Shown here: in pieces, positions 25,998 to 34,785 of the stretch
Layout: each line of letters starts with the position of its first letter
Position numbering within the stretch: the stretch's first letter is position 1
Source: Lachnospiraceae bacterium AC2028
GTDB lineage: Bacteria > Bacillota > Clostridia > Lachnospirales > Lachnospiraceae
Assembly: GCA_000702685.1 (NCBI GenBank)
Contig: JNJD01000006.1
Span: forward strand, 248,001 to 312,000
Direction: 5' to 3'
Length of the DNA stretch: 64,000 nt
Position numbers and translations under genes: made by a program
The notes under the pieces: generated by a model
Seen by the model: the letters and a program-made list of their open reading frames with translations, nothing else
The model's database searches: none
Told to the model about the DNA's origin: nothing

Positions 25998-27098
25998 TCA
26001 GATCTTACCCTGCAGATGATATACAAACGCAAGTATCTCGGCCACAGCCTGATACAGTTCCGGGGGAACCGTCTCTCCGATCTCGACATTGTGGTAGAGC
26101 ATTCTTGCTACGGGCTTATTCTCTACGATCTCTATACTGTTTTCTCTGGCAACGTCCTTGATCTTCTGGGCAAGGTGTCCTTCGCCCTTGGCAATGACGT
26201 AAGGTGCTTCTCTGAGTGAGGGCTCGTACTTGATCGCAACCGCATAATGCGTGGGGTTCGTAATAACGACATCCGCTTTGGGAAGTTCCTGCATCATACG
26301 CCGTCTGGAAGCTTCCATCATCTTCCTTCGTATAGCGCCCTTAACCTGCGGATCTCCTTCTGCGTTCTTGTACTCATCCTTGACTTCCTGCTTGGACATC
26401 ATCATATCCTTGTGGAATTTCCACTTCTGATATCCGAAATCGGCAGCGGCGATAACTATGTATACGGCCGAAACCCTGATCCCCAGATCCGTGATCGTAT
26501 TTCCTGTCAGGGCGATTGCCTGCATCAGAGGCATCTCGTAAAGGTCAAAAAGAAGGAAGACCTTATCCTTGATATAGGAATAACAGATCGCTGCGATCAG
26601 TCCGAGCTTCAGTAAAGATTTGAGAAGCTCGACAAGGGAATTCGGAGAAAAGAGCCTCTTCAGTCCCTTTAAAGGATTCAGCTTGGACAGCTTGGGCTTG
26701 AGCGGTTTGGTCGTAGGTTTCCATTTGACCTGCAGCAGGTCACCGACAAATGCTATGAAAACACCGATCAGCATTATCGGGAGGATTATCATTACGACGT
26801 TATATATTCCCGTCCGGAATAAAATACCGATCTCCCTGAACGGCATCTCGCCCTGAGGGTAAACGGTCATTATCGGTATGGTGCGGTAGACCGAGTCAAA
26901 GATATTGATGAACTTGCCGCCCATGCTCGCCGCCATAAGGCGGATCACCAGGAAAAACACAAAAAGAGTGAGACAATTTCCTATCTCCCTGCTCTTGGCA
27001 ACCTGGCCTTCTTTTCTGGCATCGGACAGTTTTTTACCGGTAGGTTCCTCGGTCTTGTCACCGTTGTCGGCGAAGAATTGCAGATTATATTCAAGCAT
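25998..27098 (-). CDS. flhB: Flagellar export switch protein FlhB
   Basis: A 366-residue export-gate protein with four membrane helices and a cytoplasmic domain that self-cleaves at Asn-Pro-Thr-His (ITNPTHYAVAIKY, around residue 274) to switch from rod/hook to filament substrates; the hook-length signal comes from FliK encoded at 37887. It opens with a charged EEPTGKKLSDARKEGQVAKS segment typical of the family. It lies 16 bases after fliR. Confidence 0.97.
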   Translation of the reverse strand: MLEYNLQFFADNGDKTEEPTGKKLSDARKEGQVAKSREIGNCLTLFVFFLVIRLMAASMGGKFINIFDSVYRTIPIMTVYPQGEMPFREIGILFRTGIYNVVMIILPIMLIGVFIAFVGDLLQVKWKPTTKPLKPKLSKLNPLKGLKRLFSPNSLVELLKSLLKLGLIAAICYSYIKDKVFLLFDLYEMPLMQAIALTGNTITDLGIRVSAVYIVIAAADFGYQKWKFHKDMMMSKQEVKDEYKNAEGDPQVKGAIRRKMMEASRRRMMQELPKADVVITNPTHYAVAIKYEPSLREAPYVIAKGEGHLAQKIKDVARENSIEIVENKPVARMLYHNVEIGETVPPELYQAVAEILAFVYHLQGKI

Positions 27099-27114
27099 AT
27101 CCGCACCTCCGCTC

Positions 27115-27897
27115 TTACATCATGTTGGAAACTATCGATACCATCAGTTTCTTCAATTCGGTAAAGACCATATCCGATGCTTTAGGCATAAGACCGACCG
27201 TAAGAAAAAGCACGGTAAGTCCCGTAAGAACCTTAAGCTGGATACCGATCGCAAACATGTTCATCTGGGGCGATACCTTGGCCATTACGCCGAGTATCGC
27301 ATTGAGCAGCATCATGGTCGCAAATATCGGAAGTATGATCCTGAAGCCGATAAGTATGTAATCCGTAAGGAATACAACAGCCGTCTTCATGAGTCCTTCC
27401 GAATTGAAGTTCACATGACCGACGGGTATAAGTACATAAGTGTCCGCAAGCGCTCCGAGCAGATATCTGTACATACCGCTTGCTATAAGTATCATCGAAT
27501 ACGAGTAATTGTATAAACCGCCGGTAATACTTATCTGTTCCTGGGAAGCGGGATCCATAAGCTGTACCATCGAAAGACCCGTCTCCATATCCGCAACGGC
27601 ACCGGCGAATGTGAACACTGTTGCGCAGATATTCGCCGAAAGACCAATGAGCAGTCCGGCGATTGCTTCCTTAAGAACGTATATCGCATATGTAACGACC
27701 GATCTGTAGATAATAGGTTCAACATTATCGATCGATGTAAAGATCAGTCCGGCAATGAAAACACTCAGTGCTATCCTTACTCTTCTCGGAGTGTTTTTCA
27801 TATTAAAAAAAGGACATATATATACAAAGCAGGAAACCCTGACCAGTACCAACAGAAAATATTCCAGATCGTAAATTGAAAAAGCTAAATTCAGCAT
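27115..27897 (-). CDS. fliR: Flagellar export gate protein FliR
   Basis: A 260-residue polytopic membrane protein with about six hydrophobic segments, part of the FliPQR pore. The family block LSANICATVFTFAGAVADME and the C-terminal LTGLTVLFLTVGLMP fit FliR. It is 9 bases after fliQ. Confidence 0.95.
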   Translation of the reverse strand: MLNLAFSIYDLEYFLLVLVRVSCFVYICPFFNMKNTPRRVRIALSVFIAGLIFTSIDNVEPIIYRSVVTYAIYVLKEAIAGLLIGLSANICATVFTFAGAVADMETGLSMVQLMDPASQEQISITGGLYNYSYSMILIASGMYRYLLGALADTYVLIPVGHVNFNSEGLMKTAVVFLTDYILIGFRIILPIFATMMLLNAILGVMAKVSPQMNMFAIGIQLKVLTGLTVLFLTVGLMPKASDMVFTELKKLMVSIVSNMM

Positions 27898-27906
27898 CCG
27901 CTATTT

Positions 27907-28179
27907 TCACTTATGAACGTAATAGACAAAATTGCTCCAAAGGTCGGTCGTGTATTCGACCAGATTGTTCATGATCCAGTTGCCGAGAAGCATCAGGGCA
28001 AGGAAAATGCCCAGAACCTTAGGCACAAATGTGAGCGTCTGCTCCTGGATGGATGTGACGGTCTGGAAGATACTGACAACAAGTCCTATGGCCATCGAAA
28101 CAAGGAGTATGGGAAGCGAACATTTGAGGATCATATAAAGACCGCCATGGATCATTTCTGCCGCTGCTTCGGGTGTCAT
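27907..28179 (-). CDS. fliQ: Flagellar export gate protein FliQ
   Basis: A 90-residue protein with two membrane helices separated by the conserved SIFQTVTSIQEQTLTFVPK loop. It is a pore component of the export gate with FliP and FliR. Length and position between fliP and fliR are standard. Confidence 0.96.
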   Translation of the reverse strand: MTPEAAAEMIHGGLYMILKCSLPILLVSMAIGLVVSIFQTVTSIQEQTLTFVPKVLGIFLALMLLGNWIMNNLVEYTTDLWSNFVYYVHK

Positions 28180-28200
28180 CTAAAATCTCCTTAAAGTCTG

Positions 28201-29070
28201 CTAATAGAACGTTCGGACAAGCTGGCCAATGATAAGCGCCCATCCGTCAGCAAGAACGAACAAAAGTATCTTGAACGGCATTGATATCGTGGTCGGCGGC
28301 AGCATCATCATACCCATGCTCATCAGTACCGAGGCCACGACCATATCTATGACAATGAACGGTATGTAGATCATAAAGCCTATCCAGAACGCGATCCTGA
28401 GTTCCGAGATCATAAACGCCGGGATGAGGATCGAGTTGGGAATGGATTCAAGGGTACCGTCCCATTCAAGGCCTGCTATATCATAAAAAAGCCGCACATC
28501 CTTTACCTGAGTCTGCGGCTCCATAAAATTTCTCAAAGGAGTCATCGCATTTTCCAGGAACTGATCCTGATCTATCGTTCCCGCTTCAAAGGGAATGACA
28601 GCATTTACATTGATCTCCTCAATGGTGGGCTGCATTATGAAAAAGGTAAGAATGAGCGACAGCGCTATCAGAACCTGATTGGGCGGTGCGGACTGTGTAT
28701 TGAGCGCCGCTCTTGTAAAATGAAGCACGATGATGATCCTCGTAAAAGAGGTCATCACCAGGAGCAAAAGCGGTGCAATGGCAATGAGGGTAAGGGTTAT
28801 CAGGATCCTCAGAGAGGAATTCAGAGAACCGTTATCATCATTGTATGTGATGGTAAGTCTGTTAACGGTATTGATCGTATCAAGATCTTCGGGGGTATCA
28901 TAAGTTCCGGGAGCATCGATAACGGTACTGATATCGGTTTCACCGGCAGAATGGTCATTGTCCAATGCATATACTTTTCCGTGAAAGAAAATACATGCAA
29001 ACAGGACAATACCCAAAGCAAGGGTAATTCTTATGAAGTTTTTTCCGGCAGAGGGTACGTGCGTAAACAT
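28201..29070 (-). CDS. fliP: Flagellar export gate protein FliP
   Basis: A 289-residue export-gate protein with a cleavable N-terminal signal (about residues 13-35), a 50-residue extracytoplasmic spacer and four membrane helices. Signature blocks MTSFTRIIIVLHFTRAALNT and FMIYIPFIVIDMVVASVLMS, with DGWALIIGQL at the end, are typical. Its start overlaps the fliO stop. Confidence 0.97.
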   Translation of the reverse strand: MFTHVPSAGKNFIRITLALGIVLFACIFFHGKVYALDNDHSAGETDISTVIDAPGTYDTPEDLDTINTVNRLTITYNDDNGSLNSSLRILITLTLIAIAPLLLLVMTSFTRIIIVLHFTRAALNTQSAPPNQVLIALSLILTFFIMQPTIEEINVNAVIPFEAGTIDQDQFLENAMTPLRNFMEPQTQVKDVRLFYDIAGLEWDGTLESIPNSILIPAFMISELRIAFWIGFMIYIPFIVIDMVVASVLMSMGMMMLPPTTISMPFKILLFVLADGWALIIGQLVRTFY

Positions 29071-29444
29071 TATTCCTGCCTTCCTCCGGAAACTTTGTCC
29101 TTATCGGAAAACGCCTTGGACAGGATCTCAGAAAAGGATTTCTTTTCATCGGGATCCGTCTTCTTTATATCGCTTTCATCCACGTCACCAAGATAAGTTA
29201 CGTTATCGCGGGAAACGGCGATCACCTTGTATTTGGATCCGATGCGGATGATCTGAAGCCATTTTCCCTGAGCGATGCGTATGGTCTCTATGACCTCTGC
29301 ACTGCCTCCGGATAACTGAGCCTTCTGGTAATTCCCCACCCATTTTGCGCAGAACATACTGAGTGCCAGAACAAAGATAAAAACGATCAGCACCGTAAAA
29401 AATTGCGCAATATCAGATAAAGTGTGGGATGAAAGAAGGGTCAT
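29070..29444 (-). CDS. fliO: Flagellar assembly protein FliO (FliZ)
   Basis: A 124-residue single-pass protein: a membrane helix (about residues 12-31) followed by a basic/hydrophobic cytoplasmic domain (LQIIRIGSKYKVIAVSRDNV) and a charged tail. FliO helps assemble the FliP ring. It overlaps fliP by one base and follows cheY by 4 bases. Confidence 0.88.
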   Translation of the reverse strand: MTLLSSHTLSDIAQFFTVLIVFIFVLALSMFCAKWVGNYQKAQLSGGSAEVIETIRIAQGKWLQIIRIGSKYKVIAVSRDNVTYLGDVDESDIKKTDPDEKKSFSEILSKAFSDKDKVSGGRQE

Positions 29445-29448
29445 GATG

Positions 29449-29811
29449 TCAGCCTATAACCTTCTTGACAGCCTCTAATACTCTGTCAGCCTGGAAGGGC
29501 TTGACTATGAAATCCTTGGCTCCGGCCTGAATGGATTCGATGACCATTGCCTGCTGTCCCATAGCGGAACACATGATGACCTTGGCACCGGCATCGGCTG
29601 CTTTGATAGCCTTGAGAGCCTGGATGCCATCCATCTCGGGCATGGTGATGTCCATAAGCACAAGATCGGGATTGACCTCCTTGTACTTCTCGACAGCCTT
29701 GGCTCCATTCTCTGCTTCTCCCGCAACGTTGTAGCCGTTCTTGCTGAGGATATCTTTGATCATCATCCTCATGAATGCAGCATCATCACAGATCAGGATA
29801 TTCTTTGCCAT
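29449..29811 (-). CDS. cheY: Chemotaxis response regulator CheY
   Basis: A 120-residue single receiver domain. Asp9/Asp10 and phosphoacceptor Asp54 (MDITMPEMDG), the switch Ser (MCSAMGQQAM) and Lys (DFIVKPF) are intact. Phosphorylated by CheA, it binds FliM/FliY at the motor. It lies right after fliY, as in B. subtilis. Confidence 0.97.
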   Translation of the reverse strand: MAKNILICDDAAFMRMMIKDILSKNGYNVAGEAENGAKAVEKYKEVNPDLVLMDITMPEMDGIQALKAIKAADAGAKVIMCSAMGQQAMVIESIQAGAKDFIVKPFQADRVLEAVKKVIG

Positions 29812-29855
29812 AATTAAAATCCTCCGAAAATTATTAATGTACCGTCAGGTAGTAA

Positions 29856-31157
29856 TTACTGTTTGATTATCTCTGTTACTCTGATACCAAAGTTCTCTTC
29901 GATAACAACAACCTCGCCCTTTGCGACAAACTTGCCGTTAACAAGCACATCTATCGGTTCACCGGCGATCCTGTCAAGCTCTATGATCGTACCGGGAGCG
30001 AAATTAAGGATATCGGAAATGGATTTCGATGTGCGTCCGAGTTCAACAGTGACTTCGAGAGGAACATCCATTATAAGTCCGATATTTTCTCCGCCCTGGA
30101 TACTGCTCAGGTCGCCGCTGAAATTCTGGAATGTGGCAGCCTGTATATTCATAGGCTGAGCCGGCTGACCGTACGGCATCTGAGGCATTCCACCCATCGG
30201 CATTCCGTATCCCATCTGAGGCATTCCTCCCATCGGCTGTCCGTATCCCATCTGAGGCATTCCTCCCATCGGCTGTCCGTATCCCATCTGGGAAGGATCT
30301 CCCATCGGCTGACCCATCGGTGTGGGTGCGGGACCGGGTGCGGGACCGGGAGCGGGTGCAGGAGCCGGTGCGGGTTCGGGTGCAGGTTCTTCGGCCTGCT
30401 GGGTACCCATAAAGGTTTCTACGATCTTCTTGGCAAAATCTATCGGATACAGCTGCATGATGGTCGAATCAACAAGATTCTCTCCGATCTGCATCGCAAA
30501 CTGGATCCTGCAGAATGTTCCGCCGAGGAAAGGCGATATCGACGATCCGTCCTCGAAGCTCTTAAGATCAAGAAGCGAGCTTTCCGGCGGTGAAATATCG
30601 ATCATCGTTCCGAGCATGGTCGAAAGAGATGTTGCCGACGACCCCATCATCTGGTTCATCGCTTCGGAGATAGCGGAAAGATGAAGTTCTCCGAGTTCTC
30701 CGTCGGTGTTGGTTCCGTCTCCTCCCATCATGAGGTCGGTAATAACCTTAACGTCCTGTTCCTTGAGAACAAGTATATCCGAACCGTCGAGGCCCTTGGT
30801 GTATTTGATCCTGATGAACACACAGGGCTTCTCGAAATTCTCTATCAGTTCCTGCCACGTACACAATGTGACGACAGGGGTGGTGATATTGACCTTCCTG
30901 TTTACAAGGGAGTACAGCGTGGTCGCGGAAGAACCCATGCTGATATTTGCAACTTCACCGATGGCATCTCTCTCAACTTCATTGAGAAGTTCATCGCCGC
31001 CCGTTACGGGCTGTGCATCAACCAGATAGGGATCAGTGGAAGGCTTTTCCGCTGTTTGGGGTACATCAACCCCGCTTAAATCCGGAGCTTCATCTCCAGA
31101 CAGATCCATACCGCTAAGGAGAGCGTTTATCTCATCCTGGGACAGCATTCCATCCAT
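29856..31157 (-). CDS. fliY: Flagellar motor switch phosphatase FliY (FliN-type)
   Basis: A 433-residue C-ring protein. It begins with a FliM-like CheY-P-binding peptide (LSQDEINALLSGMD), continues with a CheC-like domain carrying two phosphatase motifs (EVANISMGSSATTLYSL; EAMNQMMGSSATSLS), then a Pro/Ala and Gly/Met/Pro/Gln-rich linker (about residues 255-345), and ends with a FliN/SpoA domain (VPLEVTVELGRTSKSISDIL). It removes phosphate from CheY-P at the motor and builds the C-ring. GGAGGAG precedes the ATG. The linker encodes a 36-bp tandem repeat. Confidence 0.96.
   Translation of the reverse strand: MDGMLSQDEINALLSGMDLSGDEAPDLSGVDVPQTAEKPSTDPYLVDAQPVTGGDELLNEVERDAIGEVANISMGSSATTLYSLVNRKVNITTPVVTLCTWQELIENFEKPCVFIRIKYTKGLDGSDILVLKEQDVKVITDLMMGGDGTNTDGELGELHLSAISEAMNQMMGSSATSLSTMLGTMIDISPPESSLLDLKSFEDGSSISPFLGGTFCRIQFAMQIGENLVDSTIMQLYPIDFAKKIVETFMGTQQAEEPAPEPAPAPAPAPGPAPGPAPTPMGQPMGDPSQMGYGQPMGGMPQMGYGQPMGGMPQMGYGMPMGGMPQMPYGQPAQPMNIQAATFQNFSGDLSSIQGGENIGLIMDVPLEVTVELGRTSKSISDILNFAPGTIIELDRIAGEPIDVLVNGKFVAKGEVVVIEENFGIRVTEIIKQ
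30177..30289 (-). repeat. 36-bp tandem repeats inside fliY
   Basis: About three units of 36 bp encode the 12-residue repeat GYGQPMGGMPQM in the FliY linker. The middle units are almost identical in DNA; the most C-terminal one encodes GYGMPMGG. In-frame units allow length variation without loss of function. Confidence 0.85.
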
Positions 31158-31160
31158 CTG

Positions 31161-32141
31161 TTACTCCTCCTCTCTAATCACCGAAGTCACCCTTACAGCA
31201 TACTGATCGTCGCTTGCACCGGGGAGTGCGGTGAATTTCTTGATATTACCGACAAATATATTCATATCGGAGTCCACTTTGGCATCAAGCCTTATGCAGT
31301 CTCCGACCTGAAGATTCATAAAGTCATTGACAGTGATCTTGCTGGTACCGAGGACTGCCTTGACGGGAATGATGACTCTCTTAAGCATAGCCTCGATATT
31401 ATCCTTCGCAAATTCATCCTTGTTCTCCTGCATGGTCGAATACCAGAACTTGGTATTGAGACGGTCCATGACATCTTCGAGAGTGATGAAAGGAAGGCAC
31501 ATATTCATAAATCCCTCAACATCTCCGATCTTGATATTGAGTGTGACTACCGCGATCATTTCACCGGGTGCTATGATCTGTGCAAACTGAGGATTGGTCT
31601 CAAGCCTTGTCAGCACGGGTGAAACTTCGAGAACGTTTTTCCATGGATCACGAAGAAGCTGAGTAAGCATGACCATGATCTTCTGGAGTATGGAAAGCTC
31701 GATATCGGAGAACTCCCTGGTCTTGTCCAGAGGATTTCCTTCTCCTCCGAGCATTCTGTCAATCATAGCGAATGCAATGTTGGTTGCCAGATCGATGATG
31801 ATATTTCCGCCCAGCGGTTCGAATGCAACTATTCCGAGAATGCTCGGATTGGAAAGCGCGTTCGTGAACTCGCTGAATGTAACCGTTTCCGAACTCGCAA
31901 CCGTCACCTGCGCATTCTTTCTCAGGATGACGGGAAGGTTTGTAGAAATGAGTCTTCCGTAATGCTCAAAGATTATCTCCAGTGTGCGCAGATGTTCCTT
32001 GGAGAACTTGGTAGGCCTGCTGAAGTCATAATCCTTGACCGGCTTTTCCTCTGCATTGGAGATGGACTCCACATCCAGTTCGCCTGTTGAGAGCTGGTTT
32101 AAGAGGGCGTCTATTTCGTTTTGCGAAAGGATCTCACCCAC
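31161..32141 (-). CDS. fliM: Flagellar motor switch protein FliM
   Basis: A 326-residue C-ring protein with the N-terminal CheY-P-binding peptide (ILSQNEIDALLNQL), the CheC-like middle domain with GGxG (DRMLGGEGNPLDKTREFSDI), and a C-terminal SpoA domain (FMNLQVGDCIRLDAKVDSDM). The start is GTG behind GGAGG. It is between fliL and fliY. Confidence 0.96.
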   Translation of the reverse strand: MGEILSQNEIDALLNQLSTGELDVESISNAEEKPVKDYDFSRPTKFSKEHLRTLEIIFEHYGRLISTNLPVILRKNAQVTVASSETVTFSEFTNALSNPSILGIVAFEPLGGNIIIDLATNIAFAMIDRMLGGEGNPLDKTREFSDIELSILQKIMVMLTQLLRDPWKNVLEVSPVLTRLETNPQFAQIIAPGEMIAVVTLNIKIGDVEGFMNMCLPFITLEDVMDRLNTKFWYSTMQENKDEFAKDNIEAMLKRVIIPVKAVLGTSKITVNDFMNLQVGDCIRLDAKVDSDMNIFVGNIKKFTALPGASDDQYAVRVTSVIREEE

Positions 32142-32162
32142 CGGGCAAACCTCCGACAGTTA

Positions 32163-32684
32163 TTATCCGAACTTTACATCACTGATGGATATGTCATATA
32201 CGACCTTGGAATCAAGCCACTTCTGAATGGCTGCGAGACATTCCTTCTTGACTTCATCACGGTTTGCGGGATTGCTGAGATAAGCGGAATCATATCTGGA
32301 AACAACTCCCTCAATAGCCTCTTTGATGTAGTTCTCGTATGTACCGATGGTCTCGGAATTATATTTCTTGTAATCATCGTCCTTGGTGTTGATCGAAAGG
32401 GCGATCCTGCATACCATATATTCCTGCTTTCCGCTCTCTCCGGCCTTAAGAGGAATCGTCATGGAATCACCGATCGTATAGATCTCGGTATCGGCAAGGC
32501 TTACGGAAGGACCTTCATCCTCTCCGTCCGCAACAAGTTCAAGATTGAGAACGGTAGCGATAGTATCAACAAGTGCGGCGGTCTTTTTGTTGGTGCCGGT
32601 AATGCTGATCATGGTGATGACCGAGAAGGTCAGGTTCACGACAAGCAGCGCCAGTATAAGGACCGTGAGCAGATTCTTTTTCAT
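32163..32684 (-). CDS. fliL: Flagellar stator-associated protein FliL
   Basis: A 173-residue single-pass protein: N-terminal membrane helix (about residues 6-27) and an extracytoplasmic domain ending in KWLDSKVVYDISISDVKFG, as in FliL. It stabilises the stator ring. It is 18 bases downstream of motB. Confidence 0.88.
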   Translation of the reverse strand: MKKNLLTVLILALLVVNLTFSVITMISITGTNKKTAALVDTIATVLNLELVADGEDEGPSVSLADTEIYTIGDSMTIPLKAGESGKQEYMVCRIALSINTKDDDYKKYNSETIGTYENYIKEAIEGVVSRYDSAYLSNPANRDEVKKECLAAIQKWLDSKVVYDISISDVKFG

Positions 32685-32702
32685 AGGATTTCTTCCCCCA
32701 CC

Positions 32703-33572
32703 CTAATTGTTGTTATAAATTCTTATCTCGACACGTCTGTTGCGGGCTCTTCCCGCCTCGGTGGAATTATCCGCTATGGGCATCCTCTCTCCGTAACCCG
32801 AATGCTTGATGAGCGAAGGATTAAGACTGCTTGTCTCGATAAGATAATAGAAAACCGACAATGCTCTGGCGCTGGACAATTCCTCATTGGACGGGAATCT
32901 TGCGCTGTTCATGGGAACGTTATCGGTATGTCCGTCTATCTCGATCTCACCGCGTGCGTATCTCTCGAGAATGGTGGCGACCCTGTCAAGAACCGGTTTG
33001 CAATCTTCATTGAGAGTTGCGCTTCCGGGTGAAAAGAGGATTGAGCCCTTCATCGTGAGCATTACGTACTGTGAAGTGAAGCTGACGTCGATCTGGTCTG
33101 AGAGCTGGCTTTCGGAAATGGCTTCTCCGATGATCTCCGCAAGTTCCTCATTGGATTGAAGGTTAGCCTGCTCGACCTGTTCTGCCGCATCCGCAAGAGA
33201 TTGCGCTCCGGTTACTTCCGTTATGTCAGTCTGTTCCTGACCTCCGGACTGGGTATCGTAAACCTCTATCTGATCCGTGTCGCTCTCGGATTCAGCGGTA
33301 CGTCCTGTGCTGTTTATATATTCCGCCAGTTCATTGAGCTGGCTCACCCCGTTGCTTATAAGGATGCCTTCTCCGATGGAGGTGGATCCGCTGCTGAATA
33401 CGCTGAACGAGCTGCTCATCGAAGCGATGATCTCATTGAGCTTGGCTTCATCGATCGTCGACATCGAGAACAGAAGAACGAAAAAGCACAACAGCAGATT
33501 CATCAGATCTGAGAATGTGGCCATCCACGCGGGCGACCCCGGCGGTGGGGCTTCTTCTTTTTTCTTACCCAT
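32703..33572 (-). CDS. motB: Flagellar stator protein MotB
   Basis: A 289-residue stator subunit. The single membrane helix carries the proton-binding Asp22 (PAWMATFSDLMNLLLCFFVL). A Gln/Ser/Glu-rich linker leads to the OmpA-like peptidoglycan-binding domain (EIDGHTDNVPM, SSARALSVFYYL, AGRARNRRVEIRI). It anchors MotA to the cell wall. Confidence 0.97.
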   Translation of the reverse strand: MGKKKEEAPPPGSPAWMATFSDLMNLLLCFFVLLFSMSTIDEAKLNEIIASMSSSFSVFSSGSTSIGEGILISNGVSQLNELAEYINSTGRTAESESDTDQIEVYDTQSGGQEQTDITEVTGAQSLADAAEQVEQANLQSNEELAEIIGEAISESQLSDQIDVSFTSQYVMLTMKGSILFSPGSATLNEDCKPVLDRVATILERYARGEIEIDGHTDNVPMNSARFPSNEELSSARALSVFYYLIETSSLNPSLIKHSGYGERMPIADNSTEAGRARNRRVEIRIYNNN

Positions 33573-33631
33573 ACTTCAGACCTATCTGTTTAAACAAATA
33601 TCCAAAGACTTATGCAAGTCCCGTTATCACA

Positions 33632-34426
33632 TTATTCTCCGGCTTCATCTCCGCCGGTTGCCGCACTTTCTCTTTCCTTGGGTGCCAGGAAGGATTTAAG
33701 CTTCTCTTCGATGACTCTGGGGTTCTCACCGGCCTGGATCGAAAGAAGTCCCTCGATCATGACCTGCTTCTGCATCATCTCGACCGCATTGTCAGCCTTA
33801 AGCTTGGCTGCGGTGGGAGTACAGATCCAGTTTGCAAGAAGCGAACCGTACAGCGTGGTAATAAGAGCAACAGCCATGGAAGGACCGATCGATGATGCAT
33901 CGGACATGTTGTTGAGCATGTTAACAAGTCCGACCAGCGTTCCGATCATTCCCCACGCGGGACCCATAGAAGCAAGCGTCTCCCAGAATCCGGCAGTGTT
34001 CTTATGTCTTGAATCTATGCACTCCATCTCGGTCTCGAGAATTCCTCTTACAAGATCGGGATCGGTACCGTCTACAACGAGAAGAACGCCCTTTTTCAAA
34101 AAGGGCTCATCCATATCGGATGCCGACTCTTCCAGCGAAAGCAATCCTTCCTTACGCGCAACGTTGGAAAGATCGATGATCTTCTTGATAAGGTCAGGGG
34201 TATTAACGGACGGAGCCTTGAAAATAAGCTTGATGCTCTTAAGGCCCGCAAGATAGTCGCTCATGCTGTAAGATGTCATGACCGCAGCGAACGCACCGCC
34301 GAAGGTGATGATGGCGGAAGGGACGTCGACATAGTTCATGACACCACCGAGTCCGGCTGCCTGGATGATACCGAACGCAAGCATGCCGAAACACATTAAA
34401 AATCCAATTAGCGAAGCTATATCCAC
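33632..34426 (-). CDS. motA: Flagellar stator protein MotA
   Basis: A 264-residue stator subunit with four membrane helices; the TM3-TM4 block MGPAWGMIGTLVGLVNML and the Pro-containing ALITTLYGSLLANWI are conserved. The cytoplasmic loop contains the charged residues that contact FliG. It starts with GTG. It follows flbD by 33 bases. Confidence 0.96.
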   Translation of the reverse strand: MDIASLIGFLMCFGMLAFGIIQAAGLGGVMNYVDVPSAIITFGGAFAAVMTSYSMSDYLAGLKSIKLIFKAPSVNTPDLIKKIIDLSNVARKEGLLSLEESASDMDEPFLKKGVLLVVDGTDPDLVRGILETEMECIDSRHKNTAGFWETLASMGPAWGMIGTLVGLVNMLNNMSDASSIGPSMAVALITTLYGSLLANWICTPTAAKLKADNAVEMMQKQVMIEGLLSIQAGENPRVIEEKLKSFLAPKERESAATGGDEAGE

Positions 34427-34459
34427 CTGTAAATTACCTCAACAAAAATCGGGCTAACG

Positions 34460-34648
34460 TCATTCGTCAGCCATGATACCTTTTCTATACGATTTTACAA
34501 GATTTTTGATATCTTGTCTACTTTCTTTTACTATTATCTTGTGGCCTGTAGTAAGGGTTATAACGGTGTCCGGAGTCTCTTCTACAGTCTCGAGTAAATG
34601 GGGATTTATGAGCAGTTTTGTACCATTCAATCTGGTCACTTCGATCAT
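34460..34648 (-). CDS. flbD: Flagellar protein FlbD
   Basis: A 62-residue protein with the FlbD core (MIEVTRLNGTKLLINPHLLE, then TVEETPDTVITLTTGHKIIV). It is the first gene of the second half of the cluster, with a strong GAGGAGGGG ribosome site and its own promoter at 34691. Its molecular role is not established in the family. Confidence 0.93.
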   Translation of the reverse strand: MIEVTRLNGTKLLINPHLLETVEETPDTVITLTTGHKIIVKESRQDIKNLVKSYRKGIMADE

Positions 34649-34690
34649 GAGATTTTCCCCTCCTCACACGGTCTGAATATAGTCAAAAAA

Positions 34691-34719
34691 ATTATAACAT
34701 AAACACTATATATTGTGGC
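34691..34719 (-). promoter_or_regulatory. flbD operon promoter (extended -10)
   Basis: On the minus strand TGT-TATAAT (34691-34699) is a consensus extended -10, 42 bases before the flbD ATG. The -35 at 17-base spacing is GCCACA, so activity should depend on the extended -10. The -35 ends 3 bases from a perfect CodY box. Confidence 0.8.
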
Positions 34720-34722
34720 ATA

Positions 34723-34737
34723 AATTTTCTGAAAATT
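34723..34737. promoter_or_regulatory. Perfect CodY box upstream of flbD
   Basis: AATTTTCTGAAAATT matches the CodY consensus AATTTTCWGAAAATT at all 15 positions. It lies between the flgE terminator and the -35 of the flbD promoter. CodY itself is encoded at 47250 in this window. Confidence 0.85.
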
Positions 34738-34770
34738 TGAAAAAAACCGGGCAGGTGATCCTGCCCGGTT
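34738..34770 (-). terminator. Strong terminator after flgE
   Basis: A perfect 11-bp stem (AACCGGGCAGG / CCTGCCCGGTT) with a 4-base loop, followed on the minus strand by seven or more T, begins 16 bases after the flgE stop. It ends the flgB-flgE transcript unless read through. Confidence 0.93.
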
Positions 34771-34785
34771 AATCATTTCAGATCA

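Noticed and set aside
30177-30289. Direct repeats as a CRISPR array
   Set aside because: The units are contiguous without unique spacers, in frame, and encode a Gly/Met/Pro/Gln linker in FliY.
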